Program-made: the position numbers and the translations under genes
The notes under the pieces: model-generated
What the model saw: the letters and a program-made list of their open reading frames with translations, nothing else
What the model was told of the DNA's origin: nothing
The model's database searches: none
Part shown: in pieces, positions 9,160 to 17,381 of the stretch
Position numbering within the stretch: position 1 is the first letter of the stretch
Layout of the letters: each line of letters starts with the position of its first letter
Assembly (NCBI GenBank): GCA_014841595.1
Contig: JACYUE010000004.1
Coordinates: forward strand, 55,612-119,611
From: Oxalobacteraceae sp. CFBP 8761
GTDB lineage: Bacteria > Pseudomonadota > Gammaproteobacteria > Burkholderiales > Burkholderiaceae_D
Direction of reading: 5' to 3'
Length of the DNA: 64,000 nucleotides

Positions 9160-10308
9160 ATGAAAACCTTTCACTGCGACAAATGTTCGCATCAGATCTT
9201 CTTCGAAAACACCCTCTGCTTCAATTGCGAAAGCACCCTGGGCTACCAGCCTTCCCAGCGCTCCATCAACAGCTTCGAGCAGGCTGAAGACGGCCTGTGG
9301 CGTAGCCTGAACCGCAAGGATGAAGGCAAGCTCTACAAGCAGTGCAGCAATTATGTGCAGCACAATGTGTGCAACTGGATGCTGCCGGCCGACGATCCGC
9401 ATGAGTTGTGCGAATCATGCCAGCTGACAGTGGTGATCCCGGCGCTGACGTCGGAAAAGAACCGCGTCCTGTGGTCGCGCCTCGAAACCGCCAAGCGTCG
9501 CCTGCTGTTCTCGCTGGCCCAGCTGAACCTGACCCCGGCCTCGAAAGAAATCCAGCCGGATACCGGCCTGGCCTTCCAGTTCCTCGAAGATGGCGTGACC
9601 GACCAGTGCGTGATGACCGGCCACGACAATGGCCTGATCACGCTGAACATCGCCGAAGCCGATCCGGCCGAGCGCGAGCGCACGCGCGAACAGATGCACG
9701 AACGTTACCGCACGCTGCTGGGTCACTTCCGTCACGAGAGCGGCCACTATTATTTCGACCGCCTGGTTGCCGATACACCATGGATCGACAGCTACCGCGC
9801 CCTGTTCGGCGACGAGCGCCAGGATTATGGCGACGCACTCAAGCGGCACTACGAGAACGGTCCGGTCGCCGACTGGGAAGAGCGCTTCGTCAGCAGCTAC
9901 GCCGCATCGCACCCGTGGGAAGACTGGGCTGAAACCTGGGCCCACTACCTGCACATGATCGATACGCTGGAAACCGCTCACTCGTGCGGCCTGTCGCTCA
10001 AGCCGGCCAAGGCCGATGAGCCGGAACTGGACAAGATCACGCTGCCAACGAAATCCGGCGCGTTCGAAGAAACGCTGAGCGACTGGTTCGCGCTGACCTA
10101 TGTGCTCAACAGTCTGAACCGCAGCATCGGCATGCCGGATTCGTATCCATTCAAGCTGAGCACGCCTGTGCTGGAAAAGCTGGAATTCGTGCACAAGGTC
10201 GTGCGTGATCAGATGGGCAAGCCGTCGCTGGCTGCGCAGGCAGCGCAGGCACCGGCGCCTGCGCCAGCACCGGCAGCACCTGCAGCACCGGCACCAGCTG
10301 CCGTCTGA
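9160..10308 (+). CDS. Zinc-ribbon protein with zinc-metallopeptidase domain (Peptidase_Mx-like)
   Basis: A 382-residue protein. Cys6, Cys9, Cys20 and Cys23 form an N-terminal zinc ribbon; a second set (C62, C71, C84, C87) may bind another zinc. The catalytic motif is HESGH at residues 192-196. The WEDWAETWAHYLHM block further on may hold the third ligand. The last 30 residues are almost only Ala and Pro, a low-complexity tail. No signal peptide, so it is cytoplasmic. It matches the family of putative zinc-binding metallopeptidases. It lies next to the transglutaminase/ATP-grasp arms and could process their product, but that is inference. Confidence 0.8.
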   Translation: MKTFHCDKCSHQIFFENTLCFNCESTLGYQPSQRSINSFEQAEDGLWRSLNRKDEGKLYKQCSNYVQHNVCNWMLPADDPHELCESCQLTVVIPALTSEKNRVLWSRLETAKRRLLFSLAQLNLTPASKEIQPDTGLAFQFLEDGVTDQCVMTGHDNGLITLNIAEADPAERERTREQMHERYRTLLGHFRHESGHYYFDRLVADTPWIDSYRALFGDERQDYGDALKRHYENGPVADWEERFVSSYAASHPWEDWAETWAHYLHMIDTLETAHSCGLSLKPAKADEPELDKITLPTKSGAFEETLSDWFALTYVLNSLNRSIGMPDSYPFKLSTPVLEKLEFVHKVVRDQMGKPSLAAQAAQAPAPAPAPAAPAAPAPAAV

Positions 10309-10314
10309 GCTTGA

Positions 10315-10414
10315 GTAGCGTGGACGGGTTTCCCGTCCACGCGTTCAACAATCCTTGGCGCGCCACAAGATCACGGTACCTTGAACGCGTGGACGGCATA
10401 GCCGTCCACGCTAC
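10315..10414. repeat. REP doublet (REPIN/BIME-like), two inverted GTAG-headed palindromes
   Basis: Two 34-base units face each other. The first, 10315-10348, reads GTAGCGTGGACGG, loop GTTTC, then CCGTCCACGCGTTCAA. The second, 10381-10414, is the same unit inverted with loop CATAG. Each forms a hairpin, and the GTAG head plus imperfect palindrome is the hallmark of REP elements moved by RAYT (REP-associated tyrosine) transposases. The 32-base spacer is unrelated. No RAYT gene is in the window. It sits just after the metallopeptidase stop and may also protect or end the transcript. Confidence 0.8.
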
Positions 10415-10442
10415 GGCCGGGATGACAAGACAGCAGCAGGTG

Positions 10443-11240
10443 TCAACCCGGCGCGCCCTCCAGCAACGCCACCGTCACCTGCATCTCATGCAGCGCCAGC
10501 GCCGGCCCGAACTGCGTGAAGATCGCCACATCGGCTGCATCGCGCCCATACCCTATCGTCACGCGGCCGCCTCGCGGCCCATCCTGGCTCGCATCGAACG
10601 TGTACCAGCGCCCGCCCACATACGCCTCGAACCACGCATGCAGGTCCATCGGCACCAGCCCGTGCAGATAACCGGCGACGATCCGCGCCGGAATGCTCAG
10701 CGCGCGGCACAGCGCAATGCCCAGATGCGCCAGGTCGCGGCACACGCCTTCGCGGTATTCATTGACCTCGGTTGCCGCCATCTGGGTGTGATTCGACGCC
10801 GGATTGAACCGCACCTCGCGCCGGATCCAGTCGCTGATGCAGGCCACCTGGTCGTAGCCTGGCGCGACGCCGGCCACGATCGCGCTGGCCATCTCGGCAA
10901 ACCGGTCGGATTCGCAATAGCGGCTCGGTAGCAGATAGAGCAGCACGTCCACCGGCAAGGTTGGCACCTCGTCGAACGGCGCACCTGGCGCGACATTGAT
11001 GACCTGGTCGGTCAGCACGTCGGCCGAGGTCTGGATCGAAAATTCGCCGGGCGGCGCCGTCAGCCGCTGGCACAGGTTGCCGTAGGCATCCGTATATTCA
11101 AGCACTTGCACGCTCGGGGTGAGCGTATAGGATTCGCGCGCCACCCATTGCTGCGCACCGCTGCGCGGACGCAGCATCAGGATGAATGGCGTAGGGTATT
11201 CGACGGTGAAACTGAGCTTGCACCCGGTTCGCAACCACAT
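10443..11240 (-). CDS. Transglutaminase-like cysteine protease/amidase, minus-strand arm
   Basis: A 265-residue transglutaminase-like protein. The triad is visible: Cys167 ([13 protein letters not shown]), His201 ([10 protein letters not shown]) and Asp216 (YTFDASQD). An N-terminal beta-rich domain (about 1-100) precedes the core, as in bacterial members. I start at ATG 11240, which follows AAGGAAGG; upstream frame extension is Arg-rich and non-coding. Third gene of the minus-strand arm after the permuted ATP-grasp and alpha-E genes. Such transglutaminase-like enzymes usually cut or exchange peptide or isopeptide amide bonds; substrate unknown. Confidence 0.85.
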   Translation of the reverse strand: MWLRTGCKLSFTVEYPTPFILMLRPRSGAQQWVARESYTLTPSVQVLEYTDAYGNLCQRLTAPPGEFSIQTSADVLTDQVINVAPGAPFDEVPTLPVDVLLYLLPSRYCESDRFAEMASAIVAGVAPGYDQVACISDWIRREVRFNPASNHTQMAATEVNEYREGVCRDLAHLGIALCRALSIPARIVAGYLHGLVPMDLHAWFEAYVGGRWYTFDASQDGPRGGRVTIGYGRDAADVAIFTQFGPALALHEMQVTVALLEGAPG

Positions 11241-11334
11241 TGCTGGCCCGCCTTCCTTCGTTAAAGTGAGCGCACCATCATGACGCAGGCTGGCCATGAC
11301 GGTGCGCCGCGCCATTGTTTGGTGCGCGAGTTGT

Positions 11335-12393
11335 TCAACGCGTCTGCGACTGGGTCTGCGTCTGCGACGAGGTTTGCGACGATGTTTGCGACTGCGTCTG
11401 CGACTGGGTGGGCACCGGCACAGGCACCGGTACAACCTCCGGCAACTCCGGCGCCACCGGCAGCAGGAAGTCACGTCCAATGCCGTTACCCAGCTCGCCA
11501 ATGCAGGCCAGGAACTTCGTCAAGAACTCGTGCAGGCCTTCATCGAGGATCTCGTTGATCTCGGCCGACTTGAGCGACGCATGCAGCTTTTCCGCCAGCC
11601 GCTCGGTGTCGTGCGATAGCTCGTTGCGCACATCCTGCAGCACGGCCACGACGGCGGCCATGCAGGCCACCAGCGAGCGCGGCATCTTGCCCTGCAGGAT
11701 CAACAGCTCGGCCACGCGCGTCGGCGTGATCGCGTGGCGGTACACCTTGCGATAGGTTTCGAACGCAGATACCGAGCGCAGCAGCGCCGCCAGGTAATAG
11801 TATTCGCCCTGCGCGCCTTCCTGGATCGTGTCCGATGCCAGAAACCTGAACTTCACGTCGAGGATCCGCGCCGTGTTGTCGGCCCGTTCCAGAAAGGTGC
11901 CCAGGCGGATGAAGTTGAACGCTTCATCCTGGAACATCGTGCCCAGCGTGACGCCGCGCGACAGGTGCGAGCGGTACTTGACCCATTCCAGGAACTGGCC
12001 GGGATCGCGTTCGAACATGCGCTCGCTCAGGTGCTTTTGCAGCACGAGCCAGGTGGTGTTCTCGGTTTCCCAGACTTCGGTGGTCAAGGTGCCGCGCACG
12101 GCGCGGGCATTCTCGCGCGCGGCGCGCAGGCAGCTGGCGATCGACGACGGGTTGTCCGGGTCGCGCACCATGAAGTCGAGCACGTTCTTCTGCGTCAGTG
12201 CGTCGTACTTGGCGTCGAACTGGGCTTCGAGTTCGGACACGCTCAGCATCGTGCGCCAGCCCTGCTGCTCGGCCTGGACCGATTGCGGCATCAGAGAATA
12301 CTGGACGCGCACGTCGAGCATGCGCGCCGTGTTTTCGGCCCGCTCGGTGTAGCGGGCCATCCAGAACAAATGATCTGCGGTGCGGCTCAACAT
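11335..12393 (-). CDS. Alpha-E domain protein (DUF403) with T/S/Q repeat tail
   Basis: A 352-residue protein starting [26 protein letters not shown], the diagnostic start of the alpha-E domain, an all-helical partner of circularly permuted ATP-grasp enzymes. The domain covers about residues 1-315. The tail is a Val/Pro stretch (VPVPVPVP) followed by about 24 residues made almost only of T, S, Q. At DNA level this is a 12-base-period repeat (11343-11404). The start is one base after the ATP-grasp stop on the same strand, so the two are co-transcribed. Function of alpha-E is unknown. Confidence 0.85.
   Translation of the reverse strand: MLSRTADHLFWMARYTERAENTARMLDVRVQYSLMPQSVQAEQQGWRTMLSVSELEAQFDAKYDALTQKNVLDFMVRDPDNPSSIASCLRAARENARAVRGTLTTEVWETENTTWLVLQKHLSERMFERDPGQFLEWVKYRSHLSRGVTLGTMFQDEAFNFIRLGTFLERADNTARILDVKFRFLASDTIQEGAQGEYYYLAALLRSVSAFETYRKVYRHAITPTRVAELLILQGKMPRSLVACMAAVVAVLQDVRNELSHDTERLAEKLHASLKSAEINEILDEGLHEFLTKFLACIGELGNGIGRDFLLPVAPELPEVVPVPVPVPTQSQTQSQTSSQTSSQTQTQSQTR
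11343..11404. repeat. 12-base-period tandem repeat (core TYTGCGAC)
   Basis: TCTGCGAC/TTTGCGAC recurs at 11343, 11355 (partial), 11361, 11373, 11385 and 11397, i.e. mostly every 12 bases. It encodes the S/T/Q tail of the alpha-E protein, so copy-number change would alter tail length without frameshift. Confidence 0.75.
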
Positions 12394-12394
12394 G

Positions 12395-13807
12395 CTAGTT
12401 CTCCAGTATCCAGGTGTCCTTGGTGCCGCCGCCCTGCGACGAATTGACCACCAGGGAGCCTTCTTGCAACGCCACGCGGGTCAGTCCGCCCGGCACCATC
12501 GACACGGTCTTGCCCGACAACACGAACGGGCGCAGATCGATATGGCGCGGCGCGATGCCCGATTCGACATAGGTCGGGCACGCCGACAACGCCAGCGTCG
12601 GCTGGGCGATGTAGCCGTCCGGATTGGCCAGCACGCGGCGGCGGAAGTCTTCGATCTCGGCCGTCGTCGAGGCGGGTCCGACCAGCATCCCGTAGCCGCC
12701 GGCCCCGTGCACTTCCTTGACCACCAGTTGCGGCAAGTTCGCCAGCGTGTAGTCCAGGTGCTCTTTTTTGCGGCATTGGTAGGTCGGCACGTTGTTCAGG
12801 ATCGGCTTTTCGCCGAGATAGAACTCGATCATGTCCGGCACGAACGGGTAGATCGACTTGTCGTCGGCCACGCCGGTACCGATGGCATTGGCCAGGCCGA
12901 CGCGGCCGGCGCGCACGGCGTCGAGCAGGCCCGGCACGCCCAGCGTGGATTCGGGGCGGAACGCGCGTGGATCGAGGTAATCGTCGTCGATGCGGCGATA
13001 GATGACATCGACCTGCTTCGGGCCGCGCGTCGTGCGCATGTAGACGGTGTCGTTGCTGACATACAGGTCTTGCCCCTGCACCAGCGCCACGCCCATTTGC
13101 TGGGCCAGGAACGCGTGCTCGAAGTAGGCCGAATTGTGCATGCCGGGCGTGAGCACGACCACGGTCGGATCGTCGCCGCCATGCGGCGCCACGGTGCGCA
13201 GATTGTCGAGCAACAGGTCGGGATAATGGTCGACCGGCGCCACGCGGTTGCGGGCGAACAGCGCCGGGAACAGCCGCATCATCATCTTGCGGTTTTCCAG
13301 CATGTACGACACGCCCGACGGCACGCGCAGATTGTCTTCCAGGACGTAGAACTCGCCTTCGCCGGCGCGCACGATGTCGACGCCGGCAATGTGGGCGTAG
13401 ATGTCCAAGGGCACCTTGACGCCTTGCATGGCCGGCCGGTACTGCGCGTTATTCAGGATCTGTTCGGCGGGAATGACGCCCGCCTTCAGGATGTTCTGGT
13501 CGTGGTACACATCGTGCAGGAAGCGGTTCAGCGCAGTCACGCGCTGCACCAGGCCGGCCTGCAGTTTGGCCCACTCGGCGGCGTTGATCACGCGCGGAAT
13601 GATGTCGAATGGGATCAGCCGTTCCTTGCCGGCGTTGTCGCCGTACACAGCAAACGTGATCCCCACGCGTTGGAAGTTCAGCTCGGCTTCCGCCCGCTTC
13701 TGCTCGATCAGATGCGGGGGTTGCTGGCCGAGCCAATCCGCGAATGCCTGGTAATGAGGCCGCACAGTTGCCTCATTGGAATACATTTCATCGTAAAAGT
13801 TCGACAT
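12395..13807 (-). CDS. Circularly permuted type 2 ATP-grasp protein
   Basis: A 470-residue stand-alone permuted ATP-grasp (DUF404/DUF407 type). Conserved family blocks seen are ENLRVPSGVSYMLENR, VVVLTPGMHNSAYFEHAFLAQQMG, LVVKEVHGAGGYGMLVGP and SMVPGGLTRVALQEGSLVVNSSQGGGTKDTW. These enzymes are expected to activate a carboxylate with ATP and join it to an amine. AGGAGG lies five bases before the second of two tandem ATGs, so I start at 13807. First gene of the minus-strand arm, divergent from the plus-strand arm with 202 bases between. Product unknown. Confidence 0.9.
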   Translation of the reverse strand: MSNFYDEMYSNEATVRPHYQAFADWLGQQPPHLIEQKRAEAELNFQRVGITFAVYGDNAGKERLIPFDIIPRVINAAEWAKLQAGLVQRVTALNRFLHDVYHDQNILKAGVIPAEQILNNAQYRPAMQGVKVPLDIYAHIAGVDIVRAGEGEFYVLEDNLRVPSGVSYMLENRKMMMRLFPALFARNRVAPVDHYPDLLLDNLRTVAPHGGDDPTVVVLTPGMHNSAYFEHAFLAQQMGVALVQGQDLYVSNDTVYMRTTRGPKQVDVIYRRIDDDYLDPRAFRPESTLGVPGLLDAVRAGRVGLANAIGTGVADDKSIYPFVPDMIEFYLGEKPILNNVPTYQCRKKEHLDYTLANLPQLVVKEVHGAGGYGMLVGPASTTAEIEDFRRRVLANPDGYIAQPTLALSACPTYVESGIAPRHIDLRPFVLSGKTVSMVPGGLTRVALQEGSLVVNSSQGGGTKDTWILEN

Positions 13808-14009
13808 CATTGCCTCCTGTGCCAGAATACTAACAAGAAACGTGCCAGCCACCCCGTCCGACTCGCAAGTCAAACGAACGCAGGTATGAATCATGCTTAA
13901 ATGCTCCTATCTTGCGCTTACTCAGCCCCCTGCTCAGTTGTGCGCAAATTAATACGACCAAATTCAGAGCGCCGGCATCGATCGCGCCCCAATCGAAAGG
14001 CACCACCGC
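13808..14009. promoter_or_regulatory. Divergent promoter region between the two ATP-grasp/transglutaminase arms
   Basis: A 202-base AT-richer gap separates the permuted ATP-grasp gene (minus) from the DUF2126 transglutaminase gene (plus). Both arms must be transcribed from here. I see no convincing -35/-10 pair or strong palindrome. Confidence 0.45.
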
Positions 14010-17000
14010 ATGGCTATCCGCGTTGCGCTTCATCACAAGACCAGCTACCGTTACGACCGCCTGGTCAATCTGTCACCGCATGAAGTGCGCCTGCGTCCGG
14101 CGCCACATGCGCGTACACCGATCCTGTCGTATTCACTGACCGTCCTGCCGAAAGAGCATTTCATCAACTGGCAGCAAGACCCGTACGGCAATTACATCGG
14201 CCGCTTCGTGTTCCCCGAACAAACCGACGTGCTCGAGTTCACGGTCGACCTCGTGGCGGACATGACGGTGATTAACCCGTTCGACTTCTTCGTCGAAAAA
14301 TATGCCGAGACGTTCCCGTTCGCCTACCCGGACCTGCTGCAGTCGGAACTGAGCCCGTACACCAAGTCGCAAGAGCCAGGCCCACTGCTGACAGAGTGGG
14401 TTGCCAGCGCGCGGCGCGAACTGCTGGCCCAGCCGATGGGCACGAACGACTTCCTGGTGGCCATCAACCAGCGCCTGCAGCGCGACATCGCGTACCTGCT
14501 GCGGATGGAGCCGGGCGTGCAGGAGCCGGAAGACACGTTGCAGCTACGCTCCGGCTCATGCCGCGATACCGGCTGGCTGCTGGTGCAGATCCTGCGCGCG
14601 ATGGGCCTGGCAGCGCGCTTCGTGTCGGGTTACCTGATCCAGCTCACCGCCGACCAGGAAGCGCTGGACGGCCCGAGCGGCACCACCGTCGACTTCACCG
14701 ACCTGCACGCCTGGACCGAGGTGTATGTGCCGGGCGCCGGCTGGATTGGCCTCGACCCGACCTCGGGCATGCTGGCCAGCGAAGGCCATATTCCGCTGGC
14801 CTGCACGGCGATGCCGTCGTCGGCCGCACCGGTCACGGGCTTTACGGACAAGGCCGAGGTCACGTTCGTCCACGAAATGACGATCACGCGCATCCACGAA
14901 GACCCGCGCGTGACCAAGCCGTACACGGAACACGACTGGGACAAGATCAATCGCCTGGGCCAGCAGGTCGATTCTGACCTGGTGAACCAGGACGTGCGCC
15001 TGACGCAGGGCGGTGAGCCCACTTTTGTCTCGATCGACGACATGGACGGCGCCGAATGGAACACGCTGGCACACGGCGACAAGAAGCGCGAGCTGGCGGG
15101 CAACCTGATGCACCGCCTGAAGAACCATTTTGCACCGGGCGGCATGATTCATTACGGCCAGGGCAAGTGGTATCCGGGCGAGCCGCTGCCACGCTGGGCG
15201 CTGAACATCTTCTGGCGCGTCGACGGCCAGCCGATGTGGTTCGATCCGTCGCTGTTCTCGGACGAGCACATCGACGATGGCTACGGCAGCGAGGACGCTG
15301 GCCGCTTTGCTGCGGAGCTGGTCAAATCGCTCGGCCTGCCGGCCGGCAGCGCTATTCCCGCCTACGAAGACGTGCTGCTGCAAGCCCAGCGCGAGCAGGC
15401 GCTGCCGCGCAATCTCGATCCGCTGGACGCCGACCTGAAAGCACCGGAAGAGCGCCGCCGCCTGGCGCGCCTGCTCGAACGGGGCCTGGGCCAGGTGGCC
15501 GGCTACGTGCTGCCACTGAAAGCGCGCGAACACGATCCGTCCGTCATGCTCGGCACCAGCTGGCGCACGTCGCCGTGGCCACTCAAGCGCGAAAACCTGT
15601 ACCTGATCGAGGGCGATTCGCCGATCGGCCTGCGCCTGCCGCTGGCCACGCTGCCGTGGGTGCTGCCCGAAGAGCGCGATCCCGATTTCGATGTCGACCC
15701 GTTCGCGCCGCGCGGCCCGCTCCCCGTTGGCAAGAAAGACAGGCGCCCGGTCCTGAGCGTGGCGCCCGGCAAATCGTCGAACAAGACGGCGCCTGTCGCA
15801 ACTGACCCGGAAGCGCGCGAAGTCATCCACACCGCGCTGTGCCTCGAAGTGCGTGCGGGCCGCCTGTACATCTTCATGCCACCGCAAAAGCGCATCGAGG
15901 ATTACCTGGCGCTCGTCACGGCGGTCGAGAACACGGCCGCCAAGCTGAAGATGAAGCTGCGCATCGAGGGTTACGCACCGCCGCGCGACCCGCGCATCAA
16001 GCTGCTCAGCGTCACGCCCGACCCGGGTGTCATCGAGGTCAATATTCATCCAGCGGCAAGCTGGCATGAGCTGGTCCACAACATGACGACGCTGTACCAG
16101 GAAGCGCGCCTGACGCGCCTGGGCACCGAGAAATTCATGCTCGACGGCCGCCACACCGGCACGGGCGGCGGCAACCACGCGACGCTGGGCGGCGCCACGG
16201 TCGAAGACAGCCCGATGCTGCGCCGGCCCGACCTGCTGAAAAGCCTGATCACGTACTGGCAAATCCACCCTGCCCTCTCGTACCTGTTCTCGGGCACCTT
16301 CATTGGCCCGACCAGCCAGGCGCCGCGCGTGGATGAAGCGCGCGACGATAACCTGTACGAACTGGCGATCGCCTTCCAGCAAATGGACAAGGTGCTGCCG
16401 ACCATGCATCCCGGCGACAAGCCGTGGATGGTCGACCGCCTGCTGCGCAATATGCTGGTCGACCTGACGGGTAACACGCACCGTTCGGAGTTCTCGATCG
16501 ACAAGCTGTACTCGCCGGACGGCCCGACCGGCCGCCTGGGACTGGTGGAATTCCGCGCGTTTGAAATGCCGCCGCACGAGCGCATGAGCCTGTTGCAAAT
16601 GCTGCTGCTGCGCGCACTGGTCGCGCGCTTCTGGCGCCAGCCGCTGCAGGCCAAGCTCGTACACTGGGGCACGGCGCTGCACGACCGCTGGATGCTGCCG
16701 CATTTCGTCGCGCAGGATATCCGCGACGTGGCGAAGGACCTGCGCGCAGCCGGCTATGCGTTCGAGGACCACTGGTTCGAGCCGTTCATCGAATTCCGCT
16801 TCCCGCGCTTTGGCACCGTCGTCTACGAAGGCGTCGAGATGGAACTGCGCCAGGCGATCGAGCCGTGGAACGTGCTGGGCGAAGAAGTCAGCGCCGGCGG
16901 CACCGCGCGCTACGTCGATTCGTCGGTCGAGCGCATGCAGCTGCTGGTGCGCGGCCTGACCGACGGGCGCCACGTGGTGGCCTGCAATGGCCGCATGCTG

Positions 17001-17345
17001 CCGCTGCATCCGACCGGCGTGCCGGGCGAATACGTGGCCGGCGTGCGCTTCCGCGCCTGGAGCCCGTGGTCGGCGCTGCATCCGAGCATCCGGGTCCAGG
17101 CGCCGCTCGTGTTCGATCTGGTCGACACCTGGAGCGGGCGCTCGATCGGCGGCTGCACCTACCACGTCGTGCACCCGGGCGGGCGCAGCGAAACCGGCTC
17201 GCCGGTCAATGCCAATGCTGCCGAGGCACGCCGCTTTGCCCGTTTCTGGCCACACGGTCACACGCCGGGCCCGTTCACGGTGTACAAGGAAGACCTCAAT
17301 CCGAGCTTCCCGATGACCCTCGATTTGCGCTGGCAGCCGATGTAA
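14010..17345 (+). CDS. Transglutaminase-like protein with DUF2126 domain
   Basis: A 1111-residue cytoplasmic protein. The N-terminal third is a transglutaminase domain with Cys184 (RSGSCRDTGWL), His233 (DLHAWTEVYV) and Asp249 (GLDPTSG). The rest, from about residue 310, is DUF2126, beginning near LTQGGEPTFVSIDDMDG. This two-domain layout is typical of the large partner in these clusters. It heads the plus-strand arm, 36 bases upstream of the ATP-grasp/alpha-E fusion. The DUF2126 function is not known; peptide-amide chemistry is inferred from the transglutaminase half. Confidence 0.9.
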   Translation: MAIRVALHHKTSYRYDRLVNLSPHEVRLRPAPHARTPILSYSLTVLPKEHFINWQQDPYGNYIGRFVFPEQTDVLEFTVDLVADMTVINPFDFFVEKYAETFPFAYPDLLQSELSPYTKSQEPGPLLTEWVASARRELLAQPMGTNDFLVAINQRLQRDIAYLLRMEPGVQEPEDTLQLRSGSCRDTGWLLVQILRAMGLAARFVSGYLIQLTADQEALDGPSGTTVDFTDLHAWTEVYVPGAGWIGLDPTSGMLASEGHIPLACTAMPSSAAPVTGFTDKAEVTFVHEMTITRIHEDPRVTKPYTEHDWDKINRLGQQVDSDLVNQDVRLTQGGEPTFVSIDDMDGAEWNTLAHGDKKRELAGNLMHRLKNHFAPGGMIHYGQGKWYPGEPLPRWALNIFWRVDGQPMWFDPSLFSDEHIDDGYGSEDAGRFAAELVKSLGLPAGSAIPAYEDVLLQAQREQALPRNLDPLDADLKAPEERRRLARLLERGLGQVAGYVLPLKAREHDPSVMLGTSWRTSPWPLKRENLYLIEGDSPIGLRLPLATLPWVLPEERDPDFDVDPFAPRGPLPVGKKDRRPVLSVAPGKSSNKTAPVATDPEAREVIHTALCLEVRAGRLYIFMPPQKRIEDYLALVTAVENTAAKLKMKLRIEGYAPPRDPRIKLLSVTPDPGVIEVNIHPAASWHELVHNMTTLYQEARLTRLGTEKFMLDGRHTGTGGGNHATLGGATVEDSPMLRRPDLLKSLITYWQIHPALSYLFSGTFIGPTSQAPRVDEARDDNLYELAIAFQQMDKVLPTMHPGDKPWMVDRLLRNMLVDLTGNTHRSEFSIDKLYSPDGPTGRLGLVEFRAFEMPPHERMSLLQMLLLRALVARFWRQPLQAKLVHWGTALHDRWMLPHFVAQDIRDVAKDLRAAGYAFEDHWFEPFIEFRFPRFGTVVYEGVEMELRQAIEPWNVLGEEVSAGGTARYVDSSVERMQLLVRGLTDGRHVVACNGRMLPLHPTGVPGEYVAGVRFRAWSPWSALHPSIRVQAPLVFDLVDTWSGRSIGGCTYHVVHPGGRSETGSPVNANAAEARRFARFWPHGHTPGPFTVYKEDLNPSFPMTLDLRWQPM

Positions 17346-17381
17346 CGCTGGCATTTGTTTCAACCGTAAAGCTGCACGCCA

